Assembly (NCBI GenBank): GCA_013076295.1
Contig: RQOL01000855.1
Coordinates: 682,001 to 746,000 of the forward strand
Direction: 5' to 3'
From: Sanderia malayensis
Taxonomy: Eukaryota; Cnidaria; Scyphozoa; Semaeostomeae; Pelagiidae
DNA: 64,000 nt
A model generated the notes under the pieces. The model made no database searches. It was not told the DNA's origin and saw nothing but the letters and a program-made list of their open reading frames with translations. The translations under genes and the position numbers were made by a program. Shown piece by piece: positions 37,670 to 48,635 of the stretch (the stretch's first letter is position 1; each line of letters starts with the position of its first letter).

Positions 37670-40637
37670 ATGGTCGTAAAGACAATTATTGCAGTGTTAT
37701 TCTGCATTGCTATTTGTACTTCTGCACAGTCTGCGACACCATCACAAGACAAACAGAAAATCAGCAATGAAAACGATGAGAATGGCCTCAAAGCAGCAAC
37801 AACGAAAACGTGTCCAGACAGAAAGAACCTGAAACTACTAGAAGTTCTACCAGGTGGTGGTTGGGACAACCTTCGTAATGTCGACATGGGGCGAGTAACA
37901 ATGTCCAATTACTCACTCTGCAAGATCACTGAAGATGGACAGTACATTTTACCAGATAACACATTCGTCATACCGTTGAAGGAAAGCAAGGTGTCCACAT
38001 TTGCCAGTCTGTACGATCATTGGACGAACTATTCCTCTACAACAGCAACAACAGTAAACGTCGAAGCCCACGGTTCGTTCTTTTTTGGATCCATAAGTGG
38101 ATCGTTCTCAACAAGTCACAGGTTTGTTGTTCTGTTACACCTGTCATTACTTGTGTACTGCATTAAGATTAATCTAACACAATCTAGATTGATCTAGATT
38201 AATCCAGTGCTGTATCGATTACCGATCCGGATTATAGATTTGAAATTTTTGTTTTTTGATTCATGGATTGCTTTGCTTTGAATCACTCCCAAATCTAAGA
38301 AATTTTGAGATGAGTTAATCAGTTAACCGTTCTCGAAAAGTCATTGGGTTTTTAGCTCTATCGAATTCAGATTGCCTTTATTATAATCGAATTGATCCAT
38401 AAATCAATCTAAACTAATCGGAATAATCTCTTGCTGTAGACACGTGAAGAAAAGCCAAGTGGAAGACAAGGCAGTGACATTGAGAGTGCAAATGCGTCAT
38501 ACAATTTACAAAGTGAAAATCCAACCAGACAGTCAACTGAATCCAGCATTCAAAAGTCGACTACTCGAGATAGCCGCACACTTGCAAAGCAACAGCGTGG
38601 ATATGGCCGGGTACTTGGCAGCCCAGCTGATTCGCGATTTCGGCACACACATTGTGACGACTATCGATGCGGGCGCCGTGCTGGCGCAAATAGAAAACGT
38701 CAAAACAACATTCAGAAGCAACTACAAGGAAGATGACAGTACAATTAAGGCTGCTGCCAGCGCGTCGTTCTTTGGACACTTTGGTATCAGTGGATCATAC
38801 AGTAAAAAAGTAAGCACGAAATTTCTAGAACAGTATCGCGGTAACGTGACAAACAGTTACACAGAAACGTGGGGTGGCCCACCGTATCGCGCAAATTTCT
38901 CCGTCAACAATTGGGAAGATCAGATGATTAACAACCTGGTGGCAGTGGACAGGGCTGGGGACCCATTGCATTTCGTCATCACTCCAGCGGTTCTTCCAGA
39001 ATTACCCGAGCCAACCTTATGGGACCTAGCTCGCACTGTTGAGGATGCTATTAAGCAGTACTATGATCATAACCGCTATCTTGGCTGCATGAACCCAAGT
39101 TCGACCAACTTCAACTTCCAAGCGAACGAAGACGATGGCACGTGCACGGCAAAGCTGACGAATTTCACATTTGGTGGTGTCTACCAATCATGTAACATCA
39201 TTGGCACACCAGGGAATGACCCCTGCGCTGGCTATTTGCAAAAGAACCCTAAGACCGCTGACTACAAGTGTCCGACAAACTACAAGGCCATCAAAGTGCA
39301 CCAAGGCCAAACGTCATCACATTGTTATCGCACTTGCCACGGCTCGTGGTTCTGGCGCCGTTGTAGCACAAATTGTGGTCACGGCCTCTTCAATACGTAC
39401 TGGTGCGTGGCAGAGAAGAACATTCCTCAGCATTCTGGATTCCTGTTTGGTGGTATTTATTCAAAGGCACTCGCTAATCCGTTGACCAAATCACAACGCT
39501 GTCCACCAAAGTTCTTTGCGCAGCGGTTTGGCGCTACGATGCACGTGTGCGTCAGCGATGACTACGAATTGGCGGCTCGTTACGCCGTCAAATTCGGTGG
39601 TTTCTTCAGTTGCAGTACTGGCAACCCGTTGTCACTAACTACGCATGAGTCCCCCTCCCTTGCGGCTTTTGCTAACGCCAATGCCAAGAATGACGGCAAC
39701 ATGCCCATGAATATCTTCCTATACAAGCAGGGGTCACAAAATTGGCCTAAGCACTGCCCGCACGGCTACAGCCAACACCTGGGAGCAATCGAAAGCAACT
39801 GTGAGATCATGTTCTGTGTCAAGTCGGATGCGTTCTCCCTTCAAGGACTTCCACCCGTAAGACGGCCTCCGTTCAAAGACGCACCGGGCATTAGCTCGAA
39901 CACGACTGTACCCCTGGTGATTGTCAATAATGATAGAGGAAAAGTCTACTTTCAAGATTCAGCATCTTTGCAATGGACAGTTGCCACAAGAAGGTAAGCT
40001 CCTTGTTTTGTCCCAAAAACATTCAGATAGAGGGAACCATTTTGTGTGTCACTTATAGAAGCCTAATGATATAGGAGAAACAAGAAAGACCCAAGTGATT
40101 GAGTTGCTAAGTTGTCAACTATGATAGCTTGATTGACTCAACTTTAACTTACCTTTGTTCTGAAGCAACATGACCGATCTAATCCAATCCGATGCAATCC
40201 GATCAGCTCGATTGCAACCTGACTTTGAATTATCTTAATCCCAATCCGATCTGGTCTGGAGTGATCCCCTATCAATCCAATCCAATCCGATTCAAGTGAG
40301 TCCAATCCGGTGCAAACTGACCTTGTCTGCTTGGGCATCTGAAATAACAAAAACAAAAAGTTATGTATTGTCAATATTTTTATTTTATTGTAGCAACGTG
40401 GGAACAATTGATGCACGCAAAGGCTACACGTACGAAACTGCACAAAAGGAGTCTGCACAAATGAGCCCAGGTCTTGCAGCTGGAATATCAATCATAGCAA
40501 CACTGGTTGCAGGTTCGGTTGTCGCTCTGCTGGTTGTGAAATGCAGAAGAAAGAAGACAAATTCACGGGAGACATTCCTTCACTCAGTTGATCGCTACCA
40601 GCCCATGCCTAGTGGGATGGCAGAGGGATCTCAGTGA
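37670..40637 (+). CDS. MPEG1: MPEG1/perforin-2-like MACPF protein
   Basis: Three coding exons: 37670-38121, 38440-39993, 40394-40637 (phases 2 and 2); 749 aa, against about 716 in human MPEG1. It has a signal peptide (TIIAVLFCIAICTS), then a MACPF domain (about residues 40-360) with the signature DFGTH at 217-221. A cysteine-rich stretch (YLGCMNPSSTNFNF, DDGTC) follows, then a duplicated Cys/aromatic P2-type region (FLFGGIYS...). One membrane helix lies at about 696-717, followed by a 32-residue basic tail. MPEG1 proteins are innate-immune pore formers, held in endosomes or phagosomes by the C-terminal helix and acting on engulfed bacteria. All of the domains usual for the family are present, so it looks intact. 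The stop codon lies inside the first unit of a 21-bp tandem repeat. Confidence 0.93.
40160..40330. repeat. Degenerate CCAATCCGAT minisatellite in MPEG1 intron 2
   Basis: Variants of CCAATCCGAT/ATCCAATCC recur about eight to ten times. A related run (CTAGATTGATCTAGATTAATC) lies in MPEG1 intron 1 near 38180. It is intronic and not coding. Confidence 0.6.
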
Positions 40638-40708
40638 TCTCATATGAAATCTCAGTGATCTCATATGAAATCTCAGTGATCTCATATGAAATCTCAGTGA
40701 TCTCATAC
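40628..40708. repeat. 21-bp tandem repeat across the MPEG1 stop codon
   Basis: The unit TCTCAGTGATCTCATATGAAA occurs almost four times. The first unit supplies the last codons and the TGA stop of MPEG1; the rest lies in the 3'UTR. Confidence 0.85.
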
Positions 40709-42415
40709 TTGATCTTTGTGATTTAATGCATGATTTCTATGACTGGACTTTTTCAATCATTTCCGTGTGATTCTACCGTTTAGTATTGAAAGTTGATCGT
40801 TTAGCAGTTTTATTCATTTTACTTTGAATAATATTGTTAATTTATTTACAGTATATATTACTTTATTGCTTTATATGATTATTTTTAGCCATGACAAAAT
40901 ATTCATACACAATGATTCACAAATGATATACTATTGAATACGTTGCTTCGACAAAAAAATCATTCAACTTCACCATATTGGTTTTAAGATTATTCTGTTT
41001 CGAAGTAAGTCTTTGGGAAAGTTTAACGTTAAACTTTAATTGCTTATGAGATTCTTTATTATTCACTTTTTTTCATAAACTTTCATATTCACAATATACG
41101 TACTTACACTGACATTTCATGGCATCATGTTATGAGAGCTTGTGTTTTCTATTTTCTAATTGCTAATCTTTCTCACTTTCACTTTCGTCTTCTTCTTATT
41201 CTTTTCCCACCACAGCACACTTTGCAACTTTCGAAACGCATTCCAATTTCAAGACGCAAGTTTGTTTTTCGCTCTGTAAAAAAGATGAGTAACTAGGGAT
41301 GTTTTGAATCAATAACACGTCAATCAACCTGCAAGGAAGGGAGAACAGGGGCCCGGGGGGACGTTTGATTTGGTAAGATTTGGCAAGCCTCTTGGCTCAG
41401 AAACCTTTAGTGGAATATATTTACGATCAGAGATAATGTAACATAACAATGCACTAAATTTTTCCATGAAACACTTTCTGCAGCATACGTCATGTACATT
41501 TATGGAAGGTACATGGATGACCAGAGCATTTGTCGAAGAACTGCAGCGAGATTCTTGCTGCTACACTGCAATAATATATATCAGCAATGAAAGAGAAAAT
41601 ATTGGTTGTATACAAACTTTTATACGCGCTTGAATTCCTAGTCTAAACTAGTCAAATTTACTTTATTGGAGTAGAGTTAGGGACAAGGTTGCATTTAATG
41701 TATCAATCATTTTATGCAAGGAATACTATTACGTAATGCTCCAGCGCCAAATTAATAAGTATAGTACTGCGCAAATCAGTCCACCCTTAAGGACTGACAT
41801 GTCACGTGTTCACAACTTCTATTCACTAGAGCTTACTACACTATAAAATAAGTGTGACTGAATAGGCCAGTGGTAGGGCGTCAGCGTAAGAGACCATATT
41901 CACAGTATTCCCCGGAAGATGATCGCAGCTTCATTTACGACGCCATCAATATCTTGAAGAATGTTGCTAATACAATCAACGAATTCAAGAGAAGAAAAGA
42001 TTTGGGTATGTCTTGCTTGGTCCCAATGTAACCCACCATCTCAGAGAAGAGAAACTGGCCCTTTTAGTAGTGCTAGAAATTTGAATGGATGCGCATGAGC
42101 AAACAATGCAAGAACGCTGTACATTGTGCACCGCTGGTTACATGTGTGCAAGACCAAGTGAATGAGTGAAATATTGCGTGAAATAAATCAAATTGGCAGA
42201 TTTCATTCAAGACATTTGTAAAAGCATTCTACATAAAAAATAAAAAGAAAAAAATAATTTTTAAAATTTGTCAATGTCGAAAAAATTTTGGAACCAATGT
42301 GACAAACAAACCCACCATTATCCACTTTCTGTAAGAACAGTCAATTTACTCAATTTTTTTCAGCTATATTATTTGTGTTTACCAAGCTTACCAAGCAGGC
42401 CCGCGAGAGAAGAGG
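40709..42415. other. Convergent region MPEG1/SLC7
   Basis: This is the 3' flank of both genes. It is AT-rich, with one exon-like coding fragment at 41906-42005 (listed separately). I see no complete gene or RNA. Confidence 0.6.
41906..42005 (+). pseudogene. Isolated exon-like fragment, possibly of a RhoGEF (DH) domain
   Basis: It is preceded by TATTCACAG and followed by G|GTATGTC, so it looks like an internal exon of 100 nt. It reads YSPEDDRSFIYDAINIL and KNVANTINEFKRRKDL. An INEFKRRKD segment resembles the end of a helix in Dbl-homology (RhoGEF) domains. No partner exon is visible within reach, so it is either a relic or an exon of an undetected gene. Both function and family are tentative. 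Confidence 0.3.
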
Positions 42416-44257
42416 TCAAAACTTACATGGCGCAAGATTGAAAGCTTTTCGGATGACTCTATTGAAGCCCTTCACACATTTCTTGAAACAATGACAACAA
42501 AAATATTGTTCTTTGTAAACAAGCAGAAAGTAAATAGGCACACCAAAGAGGATAACAGCGATTGTAATTCCACATTCCACGGGTTTCTCAAGGAATGGAA
42601 CTGAGACAAGAAACAGTGAAATTAACGTCATCAACAATGGAACAACAAGCCATATTCGAAATGGCCTATCCAAATGGGGTTGTCTGACACGTAGAACAAT
42701 AACAGCAAAAATAGACACACCATATATGGTCCAGCAGGCAAAATTAAAGTAACCAATCAACGACTCCAGATTGCTACCGTCTGGTACAAGCATCAGTCCA
42801 GCAATTAAAGAGGACAGAAGAATGGCCGGGATCGGAGTGAAACGTTTCTTGTGAATCATTCCGAAAACCTCGGGCATATGACCTTCCCGCGCAGCAGCGA
42901 GGGTCAACCGTCCACATGCAAACACCGTACCGTTGGCCGCACCGTAACACGAAAGTGCAACCAATACAGGCATGATATAGGCCACTTTCTTGCCGAGAAT
43001 TTTCTGAACAAACGTTATGACGACTGTCGGGTTGTTGGCGATTTCCGTTCTCGTTAGCACGGTCATGAGAGAGAGGTTGACTAGAACGTAGCACACAATG
43101 ACAAACGGAATACCAGTTATGACAGAGAGAAAGAGATTTCGCTCAAGGTTATGCATTTCCTCAGTGACATTGGCAATCAAGGCCCAACCATCGTACGACC
43201 ACAGCCCGTTGTAAAGCGCCATAGCAATCTGGCCTAAATGAATGCTGTTGAATGATGTTGTGCTGTTGTTATTGTCAGTATCAAACATTGTTCGTATATT
43301 ATCTACTTTGCCGAGTGCCATTTGCCAAATTCCCAAAACAACAACGAAAATTACAGCCAAAATTTGCGCAAATGTAAACAGCGCCTGTGCTCTTGCAGCG
43401 GCCTTGACGCTCCAGCAATTCACGACAGCAACCAACAGGATACAAACAGCAGCGAGAACTTTAGCAAGCCATGTCATTTCAGAATGACTTTTGTCTTCGT
43501 AGAACGCTTTCACGACATACGTTCCAAACGTCAGCGTTACTGCGGCTATGCCGGCAGGGTCGATAATAAAGACGGTAGTCCAGCTGCAAACAAAGGCGGG
43601 CAGCGGACCGTACGCTTCGTAGATATATGCGTAATTCCCGCCCGCCTTTTTTATGGCACAGCCAAGCTCGCAGTATGACAGGGCACCCAAAAGAGCAATG
43701 ATTCCACAGCCAATCCAAATCATGAGAGCCATTCCCATATTCTGTGTTGATTTCGCAACCAACGCCGGAGACAAGAAAATGCCGGAGCCGATGAGAATGC
43801 CGACAATGAGGAAGAATCCCTGAGTGAATCCTAGAGTCTTCTGCAGTTTCCTGATCGACGTTGAAAACGCGTGCGATATGCTGTTAACTACGGCGTGGCT
43901 AATAGAGCCAGTCCATGATTGACCAAATGATACCGTACGGTGTGGCGGCTTATCACCAAGCAATGACGATGAATGTGGCAACGGCTTCAGTAACGGGGTT
44001 TTCTCCGTCGACAACTGCGACAAGACGTGATCTTTATCGTCCTGGTCGAAGTAATCGTCTTCATCGTGTATTGTTCCTCGCGGCCGATTAGAGGGTCCTG
44101 GTGTTGTCAAGCTGCCCTCCATACTTCCAACGCGAATGCGTGTCGTGGATAGCGATGAATACGATGAATACGACGAAGGCGATAATATCATTTCATCGCC
44201 CGACGACAAAAACGAATTTCGGGAAGCATATGATTCTGCATTGTCTTTGCTCGTCAT
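42416..44257 (-). CDS. SLC7 (LAT-type) amino-acid transporter light chain
   Basis: A single uninterrupted frame of 613 aa from ATG at 44257. It has a 140-residue hydrophilic N-terminus (Ser-rich, with DEDDYFDQDD), then twelve predicted membrane helices. The APC-superfamily signature GILIGSGIF is at 153-161, with SYCELGCAIKKAGG and YNGLWSYDGWALIANV further on. The family exchanges neutral or cationic amino acids across the plasma membrane, usually disulfide-linked to the SLC3 heavy chain. The loop between helices 3 and 4 (VVKAFYEDKSHSEMTWLAK) has no cysteine, although light chains normally carry the linking Cys there. The lack of introns contrasts with every neighbour and suggests retroposition or intron loss. 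Substrate and exact member cannot be assigned. Confidence 0.92.
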   Translation of the reverse strand: MTSKDNAESYASRNSFLSSGDEMILSPSSYSSYSSLSTTRIRVGSMEGSLTTPGPSNRPRGTIHDEDDYFDQDDKDHVLSQLSTEKTPLLKPLPHSSSLLGDKPPHRTVSFGQSWTGSISHAVVNSISHAFSTSIRKLQKTLGFTQGFFLIVGILIGSGIFLSPALVAKSTQNMGMALMIWIGCGIIALLGALSYCELGCAIKKAGGNYAYIYEAYGPLPAFVCSWTTVFIIDPAGIAAVTLTFGTYVVKAFYEDKSHSEMTWLAKVLAAVCILLVAVVNCWSVKAAARAQALFTFAQILAVIFVVVLGIWQMALGKVDNIRTMFDTDNNNSTTSFNSIHLGQIAMALYNGLWSYDGWALIANVTEEMHNLERNLFLSVITGIPFVIVCYVLVNLSLMTVLTRTEIANNPTVVITFVQKILGKKVAYIMPVLVALSCYGAANGTVFACGRLTLAAAREGHMPEVFGMIHKKRFTPIPAILLSSLIAGLMLVPDGSNLESLIGYFNFACWTIYGVSIFAVIVLRVRQPHLDRPFRIWLVVPLLMTLISLFLVSVPFLEKPVECGITIAVILFGVPIYFLLVYKEQYFCCHCFKKCVKGFNRVIRKAFNLAPCKF

Positions 44258-44491
44258 GACTTGTTATATAATTAGCATCAATATATCTAGGATAAAAATA
44301 CATATAATAGGACAGTGCTGTGCTTGTATTTGATAACGAAGTGTGTTTACATGTATTTTCCATGTCCCCCCTATTCTACTTCTTCGCGCCCTGCCTCTAG
44401 GTTGGAATACAGCTTGAACAACTGCTGGCATTCGTAAACAATAAACAGTTCTATAAAATCAATAAAGTGACGTATGGCAATTGTGATAGAA

Positions 44492-45362
44492 TATAACGAC
44501 AAAATATTGTACGAATAAACAAAATGCCAGGATATAAAAGAAACTAAACGTATCGGGCATAGCCCTTCCTCAGTAGTGGTGAAGAAAAGAACGCAAAGGG
44601 CGGTTAAGCCGCAGAAATCGAAAGTACGAAAAATAGAAATAAAGAACGTGCAATGGAATAAGACGTAGCAAGGAAAAGAGAAGCATAAGTAAAGCTGCGA
44701 AGGAGGAATAGATGACGTAGAAGTAAAAAATGTCTAAGAAAAAGAAAACTGTTTATTAAGTCCAACAGGAAAAAGTGTCCCAAGCTTAAAAATTAAACGT
44801 TTTTCTAAAGTTTTTCTCTGTTTACTGCAAACAGGCGCCATCGTTAAACCGAGAACAGACATATCATCTTTCGAGTGGCCAAGAAGGTTAAAATGCTTTG
44901 ACACGTTGCTATCTGCATTATCTGCGCGTCCCTCATTTTCGTGAATTTTATGTTCAACGTTCCTCAAATGTTCTCCGAAGCGATTGTTGATCTGGCGGGA
45001 AGTTTCGCCAATGTACAGTATGTCGCATCTCGTACACTTGATGCAATATATAAGGCAGGATGATGTGCATGAAAAACTTTGACGAACATTGAAGCTTGAA
45101 CGGGTTGTGGTAATGATTGTATCCCTGTTGATATAGTGGCAAGTACGGCAGTTAGAACGGCCACACGCGGATGTACCCGGATCCTTTCCTTCCTCAGTCA
45201 AACGGGATTTGACAAGAATTTGACGAAGATTGGTATCACGTCGAAAGGCCATGAGAGGTAGTGAAGTAAAAATGTTCTTTGTGTCGTTGTCATTCTGCAA
45301 GATCTTGAAATTATTATAAAGGATTTTCTTAACAGGCAGGGCAAGAGGATGGTACGTCAGTG
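44492..45362 (-). mobile_element. Penelope-like element 3' part, minus arm
   Basis: This 871-bp arm is almost identical to the plus arm 45423-46293 in inverted orientation; the few differences seen include two adjacent bases near 45180. Its coding part (45300 to 44734) encodes the C-terminal GIY-YIG endonuclease module: a zinc-finger-like CGRSNCRTCHYI, then CLIYCIKCTRCD, LYIGETSRQINNRFGEH and a conserved downstream N and E. The reverse transcriptase is missing, so the copy is 5' truncated. The 3' non-coding tail runs outward to 44492. Confidence 0.88.
44549..44573 (-). ncRNA. Degenerate hammerhead-ribozyme-like core, minus arm
   Basis: On the minus strand it reads CTGAGGA, an AGGGC/GCCC stem with a 3-nt loop, then GATACG. 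Penelope-like elements are known to carry minimal hammerhead ribozymes with CUGANGA, helix II and GAAA. Here GAAA is GATA, so catalysis is doubtful. The rest of the fold (helix III and cleavage site) was not found. Confidence 0.3.
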
Positions 45363-45422
45363 AATCTGCTCATTCACTCAAAGTCAAAGACGAATCAAGA
45401 ACAAATGAAAGAATTCCTTTGA
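45363..45422. other. 60-bp spacer between the inverted Penelope arms
   Basis: This unique segment separates the two arms. It is the turn of the large palindrome and holds no feature of its own. Confidence 0.8.
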
Positions 45423-46293
45423 CACTGACGTACCATCCTCTTGCCCTGCCTGTTAAGAAAATCCTTTATAATAATTTCAAGATCTTGCAGAATGACAACG
45501 ACACAAAGAACATTTTTACTTCACTACCTCTCATGGCCTTTCGACGTGATACCAATCTTCGTCAAATTCTTGTCAAATCCCGTTTGACTGAGGAAGGAAA
45601 GGATATGGGTACATCCGCGTGTGGCCGTTCTAACTGCCGTACTTGCCACTATATCAACAGGGATACAATCATTACCACAACCCGTTCAAGCTTCAATGTT
45701 CGTCAAAGTTTTTCATGCACATCATCCTGCCTTATATATTGCATCAAGTGTACGAGATGCGACATACTGTACATTGGCGAAACTTCCCGCCAGATCAACA
45801 ATCGCTTCGGAGAACATTTGAGGAACGTTGAACATAAAATTCACGAAAATGAGGGACGCGCAGATAATGCAGATAGCAACGTGTCAAAGCATTTTAACCT
45901 TCTTGGCCACTCGAAAGATGATATGTCTGTTCTCGGTTTAACGATGGCGCCTGTTTGCAGTAAACAGAGAAAAACTTTAGAAAAACGTTTAATTTTTAAG
46001 CTTGGGACACTTTTTCCTGTTGGACTTAATAAACAGTTTTCTTTTTCTTAGACATTTTTTACTTCTACGTCATCTATTCCTCCTTCGCAGCTTTACTTAT
46101 GCTTCTCTTTTCCTTGCTACGTCTTATTCCATTGCACGTTCTTTATTTCTATTTTTCGTACTTTCGATTTCTGCGGCTTAACCGCCCTTTGCGTTCTTTT
46201 CTTCACCACTACTGAGGAAGGGCTATGCCCGATACGTTTAGTTTCTTTTATATCCTGGCATTTTGTTTATTCGTACAATATTTTGTCGTTATA
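45423..46293 (+). mobile_element. Penelope-like element 3' part, plus arm
   Basis: It is the mirror copy of the minus arm, open from 45419 to 46051 and ending in the same GIY-YIG module (YIGETSRQINNRFGEH). Upstream residues TSLPLMAFRRDTNLRQILV are the usual sequence between RT and endonuclease in Penelope-like proteins. It is 5' truncated, with no RT. The head-to-head layout of 5'-truncated copies is known for Penelope-like insertions. The 13-bp sequence AATAAACAGTTCT occurs at 44440-44452 and 46293-46305 and may be a target duplication. Confidence 0.88.
46212..46236 (+). ncRNA. Degenerate hammerhead-ribozyme-like core, plus arm
   Basis: This is the same motif as in the minus arm: CTGAGGA at 46212-46218, a GGGC/GCCC stem at 46220-46230, then GATACG. 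One conserved adenine of the GAAA core is replaced by T. Confidence 0.3.
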
Positions 46294-46353
46294 ATAAACA
46301 GTTCTCCTCGCCATTGTATTTGTGATACAATGGCGAGGAGAACTGTTTATTAT
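46291..46353. repeat. Perfect 29-bp hairpin abutting the Penelope plus arm
   Basis: Arms 46291-46319 and 46325-46353 are exact reverse complements around a 5-nt loop. The outer bases overlap the end of the Penelope arm, and the AATAAACAGTTCT repeat lies inside it. Confidence 0.85.
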
Positions 46354-48635
46354 TAACTGTATAATATTTCCAGTAAACGCCCTCCTAAAAATAAAAAGGT
46401 AGCAAACGCCCCCACTAAAAGGTGAGCATTTAGAAAGCTACGGTCGTTCATTCAAAGCTATACGAAACGATTGTTTTCTATTTCTTCAAAAATGCAAGAT
46501 GGCTTTAAATGTCGAAAGTAAGAAACAGATTAAGAAACTTTTAGTACAACGCTAAAATTGTCTTACCAAATAAAAAAAGATTTCAATGGAAGTGTTGATG
46601 CAAGTTTCTTATGAAAACATGTTGCAATTAATCGAACAATATGAGAGAGAAAGTGTTTTGCAGAAGTTCAGAAGTAACGGGGTGGCCATTTTATCGAGAA
46701 GAGCGATATCAATTTACAAAACAAGAGCAGTTAATGATTTAGCGAGATCCTCTTCAATGTTGACCAACATTGAATTAAACTGCATTTTATTGTGCAGCAT
46801 TGATCTCAATTGTACACCACTTTCATAGCTATACTGTATTAAATGACACAGAAGAGCAGTCGCGTATAACTCCACAAATCTTCTTCAACTTTCCAGTCAG
46901 CTGAGCTTGTTGTCTGTCTGGATATTATTCCCTCCCTTCAACCACAGATATCATATAGAAATAAATACAAGTAGAAGCTTTAAACGTACCTGAAGCTTGC
47001 AAACTGTTGAGCCTTCACAATCAATGCAAAATCAAATCAAAACAACAAGTGAAACTTTCCAAGCTGACAGAACAGGCCCCTTCGTAGTTTAACTGAACAG
47101 ACTGTTTACACGGCGGCCTTCAACATGCCCTGCTGAAACAACAATGCATGAAATCAGTGCAGCGTGCTCTTATCTTACAACAATGGAAAACGAGATCCAC
47201 ATGTGTATTTGCAGGTTTCTTCCGGAGAATTTCATCCCAGTGGGAGATTCGTCTAAAATCCACTCTCAAGAATGGATGTATGTTGTCACCTCAACGGGCG
47301 TTAAGTTAATGTACCACAACAACAACAACTAAAAGTAATTATCTCCGAATTTATCTCCGAAACTGGAACTTGCTGGCCAAAAGTAATAATAAATAAATGA
47401 TGCATTATATGAACGTACAAAATGTTTCAAATGAAGTAAAAATACAAAAAAGGACAATTTTCTCGGACACATTGCGATTACCAAATAATCCGTCAAATAC
47501 TACACGAAACATTCATACCACACAATAACAAAGTTGGAAGACCAAGCACACCTGGATAAAAACAATAAAAATGATTTACCAAAAATTATACCAGGTGGGG
47601 CTGGAAAGTCAGGGTGAATACAAATGATGAAGATGAATTGCTACGATGTAAAGCTGCTACGAAGGAGTGGAGTAGATAACAACCTCTCACCCAAAGCACT
47701 TCACTTGCAGTCTAATCGAACGAAGGCAACTTTAAAAGAACGCAAGAATGGATACTCAAATATAACAAGATGCAGCCATATATCAAATTTATTAGGAATC
47801 TTCTCACAAAAACATAACAAAACATATATAGTAATATATAAAATATTTGATCACAAAACAAAAAAGCATATATCGTGCATAATGCTAGAAACTTACTGAC
47901 AGCAATGAAACTTATTAAACTGATGCACTGATGCAGTTAAGAGGAGTAAGTCTACGGTTTAATGTACGAGAGCGTGTATGTTGATCAAAAACGGTATATT
48001 ACAGTGAAAACCAGCACGTAAGAATCTCACTTAATAACAATTTACAAAACCTGAAATTGTACATTTTGAGCCGATATTCTAAGGATTTCATTCTTTCTTT
48101 CAACCACAGCGAAATAAATTTAATTTCCTTGCCAATCAACCCCCCCTTTATGGACACTATACATAAAAAGCTGTGACAAGGCAAAGTCTGGTCTACAGTG
48201 GGTCTGCTCAGGTTGATTTGGGCAGAGTCATACATGAACAGATATGTTTTGGACCCGATGCTACAAACCTACATTCTGACAACTCGAAGTACCTCATCAC
48301 ACAAGACACGAAATGGCCTCATTTCAAAACCTTTAGTTCTTATGTGCAGGTTTTAGTGTACACGTAAAATAGCAAGATATATAGCGCTTCGTTCCAAGTT
48401 CAAAGTTCCTTAGAAACGTGAATGCAAATCTCAGCTGACTTAAGATAAAAAATAACAGCAACAACAACCATGTGTGAAGTCCACCTCAGCAGATGACATG
48501 GAAACTATTCTAAACAACAACAACAAAACAATGAGAATGAATTAAAAATATACAAAGCAAACCTTGAAATCATTCCTCCTTTTTATTGATAATAAATTGC
48601 CAACATATGTGATAAACTGGCACAAATCGTGCCGT
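46354..48635. other. Intergenic stretch with no gene seen
   Basis: AT-rich DNA between the Penelope palindrome and the 3' end of the STK31-like gene. The open frames are short, without splice partners or family resemblance. Short simple repeats (CAACAACAACAAC) occur. Confidence 0.55.

Noticed and set aside
41840..41900. tRNA-like or SINE-like GGCCAGTGGTAGGGCGTC
   Set aside because: It resembles an A box, but there is no B box or cloverleaf.
47144..47332. 62-residue frame downstream of the STK31-like gene
   Set aside because: It ends in a CAACAACAAC simple repeat and has no homology that I recognise.
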